This document shows positions 1 through 8,005 of a stretch of DNA of 64,000 bases, piece after piece (position 1 is the stretch's first letter; the number at the start of each line of letters is the position of its first letter). The notes beneath the pieces were generated by a model. The model had not been told where the DNA came from, did no database searches, and was given only the letters and a program-made list of their open reading frames with translations. Both the position numbers and the translations under genes were made by a program. Source of the stretch: UBA3792 sp964426415. GTDB lineage: Bacteria > Bacillota > Clostridia > Christensenellales > CAG-138. The stretch lies in assembly GCA_964426415.1 (NCBI GenBank), contig CAYRQM010000001.1:1-64000 (forward strand), in the 5' to 3' direction.

Positions 1-2
1 AC

Positions 3-31
3 AAAAAGCCACCCCGCGGGGTGGCTTTTTT
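3..31. terminator. Symmetric intrinsic terminator
   Basis: A 13-base stem starting with A5 and ending with T6 encloses a GC-only loop (CCACCCC facing GGGGTGG). The A tract and T tract make it able to work on either strand. The gene it ends lies before the window. Confidence 0.85.
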
Positions 32-32
32 A

Positions 33-135
33 GTGAAATAAATCCCCGCGGGATTTGTGAAATTTGCTTCGCAAGTGAAATATGGCTTCGCCATGTGAAA
101 TGCCTCACGGCGTGGGGGATCGATTCCCTTTCACA
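33..135. repeat. Array of small hairpins separated by GTGAAAT
   Basis: The 7-base spacer GTGAAAT occurs at 33, 57, 75 and 95. Between copies sit different short perfect palindromes: 40-56 (AAATCCC/GGGATTT), 64-74 (TTGC TTC GCAA) and 82-94 (ATGGC/GCCAT), then a GCC-TCAC-GGC unit. The end, CTTTCAC, is close to the spacer inverted. The spacers are conserved and the palindromes are not, so this is an ordered element and not a simple repeat. I recall similar arrays in intergenic DNA of gut Clostridia; the function is unknown. Confidence 0.7.
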
Positions 136-153
136 CCACGCGCTTCCATCCCC

Positions 154-799
154 CGTTGTCATTCTGATGCAGCGAAGCAAGGAAGAATCTCCCGCTTGCA
201 CGCGAGATCCTTCGGCGCAGCCTCAGGATGACAGGGGGGAGTGTTTTTTCCGTGCCTTTCCCGAAAAACGTGTGCGCGGGTATTCCCGCAAAAGGTTGGT
301 AGCGAAGCGCTTCGGCGTGCGCGTAGCGCCGCCGAACTAATCGGCGGCGCAGCCGCCATCATAGTTTGTAACTTGTACACGCAAGCAGCACTCAGCCGCG
401 TTGTCATTCTGACGCAGCGAAGCAAGGAAGAATCTCCCGCTTGCACGCGAGATCCTTCGGCGCAGCCTCAGGATGACAGGGGGGAGTGTTTTTTCCGTGC
501 CTTTCCCGAAAAACGTGTGCGCGGGTATTCCCGCAAAAGGTTGGTAGCGAAGCGCTTCGGCGTGCGCGTAGCGCCGCCGAACTAATCGGCGGCGCAGCCG
601 CCATCATAGTTTGTAACTTGTACACGCAAGCAGCACTCAGCCGCGTTGTCATTCTGACGCAGCGAAGCAAGGAAGAATCTCCCGCTTGCACGCGAGATCC
701 TTCGGCGCAGCCTCAGGATGACAGGGGGGAGTGTTTTTTCCGTGCCTTTCCCGAAAAACGTGTGCGCGGGTATTCCCGCAAAAGGTTGGTAGCGAAGCG
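154..799. repeat. Tandem 245-base repeat, 2.6 copies, each with a large palindrome
   Basis: Copies span 154-398, 399-643 and 644-799 (partial). Copies 1 and 2 differ at one base that I can see (GATGC versus GACGC near 165/410). Each copy contains a 75-base imperfect inverted repeat (158-232, 403-477, 648-722) whose ends read GTCATTCTGA and CAGGATGAC, the signature of a REP-like palindromic element frequent in Firmicutes intergenic DNA. Small open frames inside are repeat translations, not genes. Near identity suggests recent tandem amplification. Confidence 0.9.
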
Positions 800-916
800 A
801 AAGGCGCAGCCGAAGCGAGCGTGACCTTTTGCGGAGAGGAGGCGCGACGGAGCAGCGAACGGTGGTTCCGCAGAATCCACTGTGCGTAAAGCGTAGTCCG
901 CGCCGACGAGTGCATA
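800..916. other. Unassigned spacer after the tandem repeat
   Basis: This stretch starts where copy 3 leaves the repeat consensus and runs to the end of pfkA. It is GC-rich with short inverted segments; no gene, clear terminator or promoter is visible. Confidence 0.4.
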
Positions 917-1891
917 TTATATTGCGATGTCGTGGGCGACTTGGTACATATAGGCGTCCAATGGCTTGGTCATGACCAGCGCGTCGTCGATGGGCGTGGG
1001 CACCAGCTTGGAATCGCGGTAGCAGATGATTTGGTTGCGCAGACCCTTCACGAGCTGTTCCACGGCAAAATGCCCCATGCGGGACGCCATGACCCGATCC
1101 CGTGCGGAGGGGCTGCCGCCGCGCTGGATGTAGCCAAGGATGGATACGCGTGCCTCCAAGCCCGTTTCCTCTGTGACGCGGCGCGAAATGTCGTCGCACT
1201 TACCGACGCCTTCCGCCACGATGATGAGGTGATGGTGCTTGTCACGCATACGGCCTTCGCGGATGGGCTCGATGACGTGCTTGTCAAAATCGAACGGATA
1301 CTCCGGGATGATGATGGAGGTCGCGCCAACGGCAAGCCCCACATAGACCGCCAAATGGCCTGCGTGTCTGCCCATCACTTCCACGACGGAGACGCGTTCA
1401 TGCGACTGCATGGTGTCCGCCAGCTTGTCGATTGCTTCGATGGCGGTATTGGCAGCCGTGTCGAATCCGATGGTGTAGTGGCTGCAGCCGATGTCGTTGT
1501 CGATGGTGGCAGGAATGCCAATCACGTTGACGCCCGCATCGGACAGCGTCTTGGCGCCGCGGAACGTGCCGTCGCCGCCGATGGCGACCAAAGCGTCCAA
1601 GCCCAAATAGCGACAGCTGCTCACGGCACGCGATAACCCTTCCGTGCCCATAAATTCTTCGGAACGCGCCGTGTATAGGATCGTTCCGCCATGCGCCGTA
1701 ATGCCGTTGACACTGCGCGCATCCATTTCAATGGTGTCGGCGTGGATCAACCCTTGATAGCCCCGACGAATCCCGATGGGCATCATGTCGTGCTGTTGAC
1801 AGTTGCGCACTACGGCGCGAATCGCCGCATTCATGCCGGGGGCGTCGCCGCCGCTGGTCAAAATTCCGACGCGTCTGACTCTCTGTTCCAT
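917..1891 (-). CDS. pfkA: ATP-dependent 6-phosphofructokinase
   Basis: Phosphorylates fructose 6-phosphate to fructose 1,6-bisphosphate, the committed step of glycolysis, in the cytoplasm. The 324 residues match the bacterial PfkA length. Visible motifs are the N-terminal nucleotide loop TSGGDAPGMNA (about 12-22), GGDGTFRG, the catalytic TIDND, the substrate loop VMGRHAGHLA, and the C-terminal QRGGSPSARDR. GGDGT and not GGDDT favours ATP over pyrophosphate as donor. A GGAGG site at 1899-1903 supports the ATG at 1891. It stands alone (no pyk beside it), facing away from the ribosomal cluster. Confidence 0.96.
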   Translation of the reverse strand: MEQRVRRVGILTSGGDAPGMNAAIRAVVRNCQQHDMMPIGIRRGYQGLIHADTIEMDARSVNGITAHGGTILYTARSEEFMGTEGLSRAVSSCRYLGLDALVAIGGDGTFRGAKTLSDAGVNVIGIPATIDNDIGCSHYTIGFDTAANTAIEAIDKLADTMQSHERVSVVEVMGRHAGHLAVYVGLAVGATSIIIPEYPFDFDKHVIEPIREGRMRDKHHHLIIVAEGVGKCDDISRRVTEETGLEARVSILGYIQRGGSPSARDRVMASRMGHFAVEQLVKGLRNQIICYRDSKLVPTPIDDALVMTKPLDAYMYQVAHDIAI

Positions 1892-1916
1892 AGAAAAGCC
1901 TCCTTTGATTCCTTAT

Positions 1917-1945
1917 AGTATAGCATGTCGCGGGGAAAAGTCCAA
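1917..1945 (-). promoter_or_regulatory. pfkA promoter
   Basis: TTGGAC, 17 bases, TATACT on the reverse strand, about 26 bases before the start codon. Confidence 0.8.
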
Positions 1946-2009
1946 TAGAATCTTGCCACAAAGAAAATTCGCCCATCCAAAAATATATTATTTTTCTCGA
2001 AAAAAAGTC

Positions 2010-2038
2010 TTGCAATTTGTGAAGAATTCATGTAATAT
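2010..2038 (+). promoter_or_regulatory. S10 operon promoter
   Basis: TTGCAA (2010-2015), 17 bases, TAATAT (2033-2038). Same boxes and spacing as the rpmB promoter at 21894. It gives a leader of about 225 bases before rpsJ. No other comparably good promoter is obvious between here and rplQ. Confidence 0.85.
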
Positions 2039-2044
2039 AGCAAT

Positions 2045-2252
2045 GTTCGCGCCATAGGTGCAATTTGTGCTGTGGCGCAGGCGTGATGCGGAGGTTGCCG
2101 GTCGCCATTCCGGGTAATTTCGCACACGACCAACGTCCAAAGGACGGGGCAAAAATAACAGCCCCCGTGCCGTCCCGAACGCAGCCGCAAGGCTGTGTAA
2201 AAAAATGAGAGGGAAACACACGGCTCTGTGTACTGCCCACCACTATTATTAT
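2045..2252 (+). promoter_or_regulatory. Structured leader of the S10 operon
   Basis: The untranslated leader holds mutually exclusive pairings: ACGTCC-AAA-GGACG near 2134-2147, or GGACGG (2142-2147) with CCGTCC (2170-2175). These are followed by a perfect stem with a GCAA tetraloop at 2179-2198 and an A run at 2199-2205. S10 operon leaders are sites of L4 feedback in enterobacteria; a comparable role here is inference. No canonical U-tract terminator is seen. Confidence 0.5.
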
Positions 2253-2270
2253 GGAGGAAAGAGAATAAGT

Positions 2271-2579
2271 ATGGCAAATCAAAGAATTCGTATCAAGCTC
2301 AAGGCTTACGAAAGCAGTCTGATCGACCAAAGCGCCGAGAAGATCGTCGACACCGCCAAGAGAACGGGCGCACAGGTTTCCGGCCCGATCCCCCTGCCCA
2401 CCGAGAAGGAAATCGTCACGATCCTTCGTGCAACGCACAAGTACAAGGATTCTCGTGAGCAGTTCGAAATGCGCACCCACAAGCGTCTGATCGACATTCT
2501 GCAGCCTTCCACCAAGACGGTTGAAGCGCTGATGAAGCTGGATCTGCCCGCGGGCGTCGACATCGAAATCAAGTTGTAA
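2271..2579 (+). CDS. rpsJ: Ribosomal protein S10
   Basis: 30S head protein of 102 residues, normal length; as NusE it also pairs with NusB in transcription antitermination. The conserved loop SREQFEMRTHKR lies at about 60-73. An upstream in-frame ATG at 2205 is rejected because GGAGG at 2253-2257 serves the ATG at 2271. First gene of the cluster, with the long leader ahead of it. Confidence 0.98.
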   Translation: MANQRIRIKLKAYESSLIDQSAEKIVDTAKRTGAQVSGPIPLPTEKEIVTILRATHKYKDSREQFEMRTHKRLIDILQPSTKTVEALMKLDLPAGVDIEIKL

Positions 2580-2600
2580 TCCAAACGGAGGTATGCACCA

Positions 2601-3227
2601 ATGAAAAAAGCCATTTTGGGCAAGAAGATCGGTATGACGCAGTTCTTCAGAGCTGACGGTACCATGATTCCCGTCACTGTCATCGAAGCCGGTCCGTGCC
2701 CCGTAGTCCAAAAGAAAACCGTTGGCAACGATGGTTACGAAGCCATCCAGCTCGGGTTCGCGGAGCTCCGCGACAAGCTCGCCAACAAGCCGCGCAAGGG
2801 TCACTTTGCAAAAGCAAACGTAAAGCCCATGCGTTACCTCAGAGAGTTCAAGCTTGACGACGTCGCATCGTACGAAGTCGGTCAAATGCTCAAGGCGGAC
2901 GTCTTTGCCGAAGGCGACAAGATCGACGTGCAGTCCAAGAGCAAGGGCAAGGGCTTTGCAGGCGCCATCAAGCGTTGGAATCAGGCGCGCGGTCGCAAGA
3001 CCCACGGTTCGCATTCCTATCGCGTTCCCGGCTCCATGGGTGCTTGCACCTATCCCGGCGAAGTCTTCAAGACCAAGCATTTGCCCGGTCACATGGGCAG
3101 CGAGATCGTGACCATCCAGAATCTGGAAGTCGTTAAGGTCGACGCAGCACGCAACCTGCTCCTCATCAAGGGTGCGGTTCCCGGCGCAAAAGGCACCGTG
3201 GTCGCGCTGAAGAGCACAGTAAAGTAA
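2601..3227 (+). CDS. rplC: Ribosomal protein L3
   Basis: 208 residues. Early 50S assembly protein whose long finger reaches toward the peptidyl transferase centre. The N terminus GKKIGMTQ and the finger region with SHSYRVPGSMG and KHLPGHMG (about 135-165) are typical. The gene lies 21 bases after rpsJ, with GGAGG before the ATG. Confidence 0.98.
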   Translation: MKKAILGKKIGMTQFFRADGTMIPVTVIEAGPCPVVQKKTVGNDGYEAIQLGFAELRDKLANKPRKGHFAKANVKPMRYLREFKLDDVASYEVGQMLKADVFAEGDKIDVQSKSKGKGFAGAIKRWNQARGRKTHGSHSYRVPGSMGACTYPGEVFKTKHLPGHMGSEIVTIQNLEVVKVDAARNLLLIKGAVPGAKGTVVALKSTVK

Positions 3228-3240
3228 GGAGGAAAGAGAT

Positions 3241-3861
3241 ATGCCGAACGTAGCATTGTATGATATCAAGGGCCAAAATATTGGCGAGATCTCCCTCTCC
3301 GACACCATCTTCGGTCAGCCCGTCAACGCGGCGGTTTTGCACGAAGTCGTCGTCGCCCATCTGGCAAACTGCCGTCAGGGCACGCAGAGCGCTTTGACCC
3401 GTGCGGAAGTCCGCGGCGGCGGCAAGAAGCCCTGGAGACAAAAGGGCACAGGCCGCGCACGTCAGGGTTCCACCCGTTCTCCGCAATGGAAGCACGGCGG
3501 CGTCGTATTTGCGCCGAAACCCCGCGACTATTCGATCCGCGTGAACAAGAAGGTCAAGAGAGTTGCCATGAAGTCCGCGCTGTCCTCGAAGGTCGAAGGC
3601 AACGAGCTGCTCGTTTTCGACGCGCTCAACATCGAAGCGCCGAAGACAAAGGAAATGGTGAAGGTTCTGAACGCAGTTGACGTCAAGAAGGCGCTGATCG
3701 TTCTTGCCGACAAGGATGAGACCGTAGAACGCGCCGCGTCCAACATTCCGGGCGTCAAGACCACGCTGGTGGGCACCTTGAGCGTTTACGAGATCCTCAA
3801 GTACGACAAACTGATCCTCACGAAGGCATCGGTTGAAAAAATCCAGGAGGTGTACGCCTAA
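3241..3861 (+). CDS. rplD: Ribosomal protein L4
   Basis: 206 residues; a 50S exit-tunnel protein with a basic extended loop, here GGGKKPWRQKGTGRARQGS at about 60-78, that lines the tunnel near the macrolide site. In enterobacteria L4 represses its own operon. Its stop overlaps the rplW start by one base (TAATG), indicating translational coupling. Confidence 0.98.
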   Translation: MPNVALYDIKGQNIGEISLSDTIFGQPVNAAVLHEVVVAHLANCRQGTQSALTRAEVRGGGKKPWRQKGTGRARQGSTRSPQWKHGGVVFAPKPRDYSIRVNKKVKRVAMKSALSSKVEGNELLVFDALNIEAPKTKEMVKVLNAVDVKKALIVLADKDETVERAASNIPGVKTTLVGTLSVYEILKYDKLILTKASVEKIQEVYA

Positions 3862-4157
3862 TGAAGAGCGGATACGACATCATTAAGGCTCCGATCCTCA
3901 CGGAAAAGAGCTACGACTACATCGCAAGTCGCGTCTACACATTCAAGGTAGCAAAGACAGCGAACAAGGTCGAAATCGCCAAGGCAGTCGAAGAACTGTT
4001 CGGCGTCAAGGTTCAGAGCGTGCATACCGTGAACAAACTCGGTAAGATCAAGCGCCAGGGCCGTTACGAAGGCAGAACCGCTTCCGAAAAGAAAGCGTAT
4101 GTCAAGCTGACTGCCGACTCCAAGGGCATCGAGCTCTTCGACGGCATCGCGCAGTAA
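3861..4157 (+). CDS. rplW: Ribosomal protein L23
   Basis: 98 residues. Protein at the tunnel exit and docking site of trigger factor and SRP. The N-terminal IKAPILTEKS and the NKVEIAKAVEELFGVKV segment are family hallmarks. Coupled to rplD by a one-base overlap; the ribosome binding site GGAGG lies inside the end of rplD. Confidence 0.98.
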   Translation: MKSGYDIIKAPILTEKSYDYIASRVYTFKVAKTANKVEIAKAVEELFGVKVQSVHTVNKLGKIKRQGRYEGRTASEKKAYVKLTADSKGIELFDGIAQ

Positions 4158-4168
4158 GGAGGCAGCAC

Positions 4169-5005
4169 ATGGCTATTCGCAAGTTGAATCCGAAAACTCC
4201 CGGTACGAGACACATGTCCGTCTCCACCTACGAGGAAATCACCAAGACGACGCCCGAAAAGGCGCTCACAGAAGATCTGAAGAGCAAAGCGGGCCGTAAC
4301 GTCACCGGTAAGATCACCGTCCGTCACCAAGGCGGCGGCGCAAAGCGCAAGTACCGCGTGATCGACTTCAAGCGCAACAAGGACGGCATCCCCGCCACTG
4401 TCAACGCCATCGAGTACGATCCGAACCGTTCCGCCAACATCGCATTGCTGTATTACGCGGACGGCGAGAAGCGCTACATCATCGCACCGTACGGCTTGAC
4501 CGTGGGCGAGACCGTCGTTTCCGGCAAGGACGCCGACATCAAGGTCGGCAATGCACTGGAGCTCCAGTACATCCCCGTCGGCACGATGATCCACTGCATC
4601 GAGCTGAAGCCCGGCAAGGGCGCGCAGTTGGTTCGCTCCGCAGGCAATGCGGCGCAGCTGATGGCGAAAGAGGGCAGATATGCGCAAGTACGTCTTCCCA
4701 GCGGCGAAGTGCGTTTGGTTCTGATCAATGCAAAGGCGACGATCGGTCAGGTCGGCAACCTCGATTATCAGAACATCCAAATCGGCAAAGCGGGCCGCAA
4801 GCGGCACATGGGCGTTCGTCCCAGCGTGCGCGGTTCCGTCATGAACCCGAACGACCATCCCCACGGTGGTGGTGAAGGCAAGGCGCCGATCGGACATCCC
4901 GGCCCGGTTACCCCTTGGGGCAAGCCTGCGTTGGGATATAAGACCCGCAAGAAGAAGAACAAGAGCAACAAGTACATCGTTCGCCGCAGAACGAGTGGCA
5001 AGTAA
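4169..5005 (+). CDS. rplB: Ribosomal protein L2
   Basis: 278 residues, normal. L2 is a primary 23S rRNA binder needed for subunit association and peptidyl transferase activity. The C-terminal motif NPNDHPHGGGEGKAP, holding the conserved histidine near 230, is intact, followed by the basic KTRKKKNKSNKYIVRRR tail. Confidence 0.98.
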   Translation: MAIRKLNPKTPGTRHMSVSTYEEITKTTPEKALTEDLKSKAGRNVTGKITVRHQGGGAKRKYRVIDFKRNKDGIPATVNAIEYDPNRSANIALLYYADGEKRYIIAPYGLTVGETVVSGKDADIKVGNALELQYIPVGTMIHCIELKPGKGAQLVRSAGNAAQLMAKEGRYAQVRLPSGEVRLVLINAKATIGQVGNLDYQNIQIGKAGRKRHMGVRPSVRGSVMNPNDHPHGGGEGKAPIGHPGPVTPWGKPALGYKTRKKKNKSNKYIVRRRTSGK

Positions 5006-5019
5006 TAGGAGGAGAAATC

Positions 5020-5301
5020 ATGAGCAGATCAGTTAAAAAGGGTCCGTTTATCGAAGAGCGCTTGTACGCACGCATTCAGAACATGAATGAGAGCGGCAAG
5101 AAGACCGTCGTAAAGACCTGGTCCCGTGCCTCCACGATCTTCCCCGAGTTCGTCGGTCACACCATTGCAGTACACGACGGCAGAAAGCACGTTCCCGTGT
5201 ACGTAACGGATGAGATGGTTGGACATAAGCTGGGCGAGTTCGCGCCCACCCGTACCTTCAGAGGCCATCGCGGCTCCGAGAAGTCTTCGGGCGCAAAGTA
5301 A
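5020..5301 (+). CDS. rpsS: Ribosomal protein S19
   Basis: 93 residues. 30S head protein that contacts S13 and the A-site finger bridge. Conserved stretches SRSVKKGPF at the start, WSRASTIFPEFVGHTIAVHDGRKHVPV cut here as two motifs (WSRAST and HVPVYV), and the C-terminal LGEFAPTRTFRGH are present. Confidence 0.97.
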   Translation: MSRSVKKGPFIEERLYARIQNMNESGKKTVVKTWSRASTIFPEFVGHTIAVHDGRKHVPVYVTDEMVGHKLGEFAPTRTFRGHRGSEKSSGAK

Positions 5302-5313
5302 GGAGGAGCAAGT

Positions 5314-5700
5314 ATGGCAACGAGAAGTAAAGAAAAAACGGCATATCGCCGCGAGCACGCTGACAAGCGTCCTCACGCCACCGCCCGTTACATCCGGATT
5401 TCCAGCCGCAAGGTCAAAATCGTCATCGATCTGATCCGTGGCAAGAGCGTCAAAGAGGCAGCCGGCATCTTGGCATACACGCCGAAAGCCGCAAGCGAGC
5501 CTGTCCTGAAGGTTCTCAACTCCGCAATTGCGAACGCAGAGAACAACTTGGACATGAACCGCGACGACCTCTATGTCGCAGAAGTATTTGCAAACCAGGG
5601 ACCGACGCTTCGCCGCTTCCGTCCCAGAGCGCGTGGCTCCGCGTCCCCCATTCGCAAGCGCACCAGCCACATCACCATCATCTTGGATCAGGTCAAGTAA
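5314..5700 (+). CDS. rplV: Ribosomal protein L22
   Basis: 128 residues. Tunnel protein with a beta-hairpin opposite L4. The segment RYIRISSRKVKIVIDLIRGK at about 26-45 and the hairpin ending RFRPRARGSASPI are typical. About 15 extra basic residues at the N terminus (ATRSKEKTAYRREHADKR) precede the conserved core. Confidence 0.97.
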   Translation: MATRSKEKTAYRREHADKRPHATARYIRISSRKVKIVIDLIRGKSVKEAAGILAYTPKAASEPVLKVLNSAIANAENNLDMNRDDLYVAEVFANQGPTLRRFRPRARGSASPIRKRTSHITIILDQVK

Positions 5701-5711
5701 GGAGGAGAGTT

Positions 5712-6371
5712 ATGGGTCAGAAAGTTAATCCGAACGGATTCCGCGTTGGCGTGATCAGAGATTGGAACACACATTGGTATGCAGCCAAGAAGGATTACGC
5801 AGATTTGCTGGTCGAAGATCGCAAGATCCGTGACTTCGTCAAGAAGAAGTACTATCAGGCAAGCATCTCCCGCATCGCCATCGATCGCGCCACCGACAAG
5901 GTGAGCGTCACCATCTTCACCGCACGTCCCGGTATGCTCATCGGCAAGGGCGGCGCAGGCATCGAAGAGATCAAGGCGGCCATCGCAAAAGAGATTGGCA
6001 AGCCGGTTGCGGTCAACATCATGGAGATCCGCGACGCCGATTCCGATGCACAGCTCGTCGCAGAGAACATCGCGGCACAGCTCGAAAAGCGCATCAGCTA
6101 TCGTCGTGCCATGAAGCAAGCTATGCAGCGCGCCATGCAAAAGCCGGGCGTGAAGGGCATCAAGCTCATGTGCGGCGGTCGTTTGGGCGGCGCAGAAATC
6201 GCCAGAACGGAAGGCTACCACGACGGTTCCATCCCGCTGCAGACGATGCGCGCAGACATCCAGTACGGTTTCGCGGAAGCGCACACCCAGTATGGCCGCA
6301 TCGGTTGCAAGGTGTGGATCTACAAGGGCGAGGTTCTCAAGAGAGCCAAGCGTACGGAAGGAGGCAAATAA
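5712..6371 (+). CDS. rpsC: Ribosomal protein S3
   Basis: 219 residues. 30S head protein at the mRNA entry tunnel with helicase-like function. Starts MGQKVNPNGFRVG; the type II KH domain carries GMLIGKGGAGIEEI near 74-87; the C-terminal domain has GAEIARTEGYHDG. Its last codons contain the GGAGG used by rplP. Confidence 0.98.
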   Translation: MGQKVNPNGFRVGVIRDWNTHWYAAKKDYADLLVEDRKIRDFVKKKYYQASISRIAIDRATDKVSVTIFTARPGMLIGKGGAGIEEIKAAIAKEIGKPVAVNIMEIRDADSDAQLVAENIAAQLEKRISYRRAMKQAMQRAMQKPGVKGIKLMCGGRLGGAEIARTEGYHDGSIPLQTMRADIQYGFAEAHTQYGRIGCKVWIYKGEVLKRAKRTEGGK

Positions 6372-6372
6372 C

Positions 6373-6798
6373 ATGTTAATGCCGAAGAGAGTCAAGCGCC
6401 GCAGAGTGTTCCGCGGTCGCATGAAGGGCACCGCACACCGCGGCAACACCATCACGTATGGTGATTACGGTTTGGTCGCAATGGAACCCGCATGGGTCAC
6501 CAGCCAGCAGATCGAAGCAGCGCGTGTTGCCATGACCCGTTATATCAAGCGTGGCGGTCAGGTCTGGATCAAGATCTTCCCTGACAAGCCGGTCACCGAG
6601 AAGCCCGCTGAGACCCGCATGGGTTCCGGCAAAGGTTCCCCCGAGTACTGGGTGTCCGTCGTGAAGCCGGGCAGAGTCATGTTTGAAATCGCAGGCGTCG
6701 AGGATAACGAGGCGCGTGAGGCACTTCGTCTGGCAATGTATAAGCTGCCGATGAAGAGCAAGGTCGTCAAGAAGGAAACCGAAGAGAAAGGAGAATGA
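6373..6798 (+). CDS. rplP: Ribosomal protein L16
   Basis: 141 residues. 50S protein that organises the A-site finger and contacts tRNA. Starts MLMPKRVKRRRVFRGRMKG, the family start, at the ATG two bases after the rpsC stop; GGAGG is at 6359-6363. GSGKGSPEYWVSVVKPG in the middle is diagnostic. Overlaps a possible ATG at 6795 of the next gene. Confidence 0.97.
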   Translation: MLMPKRVKRRRVFRGRMKGTAHRGNTITYGDYGLVAMEPAWVTSQQIEAARVAMTRYIKRGGQVWIKIFPDKPVTEKPAETRMGSGKGSPEYWVSVVKPGRVMFEIAGVEDNEAREALRLAMYKLPMKSKVVKKETEEKGE

Positions 6799-6800
6799 CC

Positions 6801-7004
6801 ATGCAAGCTGATAAGTTAAGAGCCATGTCTGAAGAAGATCTGCTCAAGCAGGAAAAGGAACTGAAAGCCGAATTGTTCAATCTTCGCTTCCAATCCGTCA
6901 CCGGCCAGATCGCGAACCCTTCCCGCATCAACGCATGCAAGAAGGACATTGCACGAATCAAGACCGTTTTGCGCGCACGCGAACTCGGTCAAGAAGCCGA
7001 ATAA
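6801..7004 (+). CDS. rpmC: Ribosomal protein L29
   Basis: 67 residues, two-helix protein beside the tunnel exit near L23. LFNLRFQSVTGQIANPSRI is the signature. ATG 6801 is preferred over ATG 6795 because AAAGGAG at 6787-6793 is 7 bases from the former and only 1 from the latter. Confidence 0.95.
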   Translation: MQADKLRAMSEEDLLKQEKELKAELFNLRFQSVTGQIANPSRINACKKDIARIKTVLRARELGQEAE

Positions 7005-7017
7005 GGAGGAATAGGCA

Positions 7018-7275
7018 ATGGAACAAAGAGGTTTTCGTAAGACCCGCGTTGGCGTAGTTGTCAGCGATAAGATGGACAAGACGATTGTTGTCGCCATCAA
7101 GACCAAGGTTCGCCATCCCCTTTACGGCAAGATGGTCAACCGCACCCGCAAGTTCAAGGCACACGATGAAGAGAACGCATGCGGCATCGGCGACACCGTA
7201 AGAATCGTAGAAACACGCCCGATTTCCAAGGACAAGAGATGGCGTCTGGAAGAAATCATCGAAAAGGCGAAGTGA
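7018..7275 (+). CDS. rpsQ: Ribosomal protein S17
   Basis: 85 residues, OB-fold protein of the 30S body and an early assembly protein. GVVVSDKMDKTIVVAI and the later HPLYGKMVNRTRKFKAHDE segment are conserved; ends with the usual PISKDKRWRLEEI. Confidence 0.97.
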   Translation: MEQRGFRKTRVGVVVSDKMDKTIVVAIKTKVRHPLYGKMVNRTRKFKAHDEENACGIGDTVRIVETRPISKDKRWRLEEIIEKAK

Positions 7276-7288
7276 GGAGGAAATAACA

Positions 7289-7657
7289 ATGATTCAACCT
7301 CAGACCAGATTAAAGGTAGCGGACAACAGCGGCGCCAAGGAAATCATGTGCATTCGTGTACTGGGTGGCTCCGCCGTCAAGTCTGCAGGCATCGGCGACG
7401 TCATCGTGGCAGCGGTCAAGACCGCAACGCCCGGCGGCGCAGTCAAGAAGAAGGACGTTGTCAAGGCGGTCGTCGTTCGCACCGTTTCCGCTACGTCCCG
7501 TGTGGATGGCAGCCACATTCGTTTCGACGACAACGCGGCAGTCATCATCAACGACCAAAAACAGCCGGTCGGCACCCGTATCTTTGGGCCGGTTGCGCGT
7601 GAGCTGCGTGAGAAGGATTATATGAAGATCGTTTCTCTCGCGCCCGAAGTACTGTAA
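7289..7657 (+). CDS. rplN: Ribosomal protein L14
   Basis: 122 residues, exactly the family length. Sits at the subunit interface (bridges B5 and B8) and is the target of the silencing factor RsfS. MIQPQTRLKVADNSGAKEIMCIRVLGG at the start (partly quoted as VADNSGAKE) and GPVARELREKDYMKI at the end are diagnostic. Confidence 0.98.
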   Translation: MIQPQTRLKVADNSGAKEIMCIRVLGGSAVKSAGIGDVIVAAVKTATPGGAVKKKDVVKAVVVRTVSATSRVDGSHIRFDDNAAVIINDQKQPVGTRIFGPVARELREKDYMKIVSLAPEVL

Positions 7658-7669
7658 GGAGGATCCAAC

Positions 7670-7987
7670 ATGAGCAAGCTGAATGTGAAAAAGGGCGACA
7701 CCGTCGTTGTGATCTCCGGGCAGGACAAAGGTAAGAAGGGTGAAATCCTGTTCGCACGTCCCACGGAAAACCGCGTTGCGGTCAAGGGCGCCAATATGGT
7801 CACCAAGCATGTGAAGCCCCGTAAGCAGGGCGAAGCAGGCGGCAGGATCGAGCAGGAAGGTACCATGGACGCGTCCAACGTGATGCTCGTTTGCCCCAAG
7901 TGCGGCAAAGCGACCCGCATCGCGCACACGTTTGTCGATGGGAAGAAAGTCCGCGTTTGCAAAAAGTGCGGCAAAGTGATGGACTGA
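7670..7987 (+). CDS. rplX: Ribosomal protein L24
   Basis: 105 residues. Assembly-initiating 50S protein with an N-terminal KOW motif (KKGDTVVVISGQDKGKKG). The C-terminal half has two CxxC pairs (CPKCGK and CKKCGK, about 76-100), a possible zinc ribbon seen in many Firmicutes L24 proteins. Confidence 0.97.
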   Translation: MSKLNVKKGDTVVVISGQDKGKKGEILFARPTENRVAVKGANMVTKHVKPRKQGEAGGRIEQEGTMDASNVMLVCPKCGKATRIAHTFVDGKKVRVCKKCGKVMD

Positions 7988-8005
7988 GACGGAAGGAGAT
8001 AAAAA

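Noticed and set aside
154..799. Possible CRISPR array
   Set aside because: The repeat unit is 245 bases, directly abutting, with no short spacers and no cas genes.
582..1199. Reverse-strand open frame overlapping the tandem repeat and pfkA end
   Set aside because: It overlaps pfkA in another frame and translates the repeat; no independent support.
2028..3308. Reverse-strand open frame across the leader, rpsJ and rplC
   Set aside because: Antisense shadow of conserved ribosomal genes.
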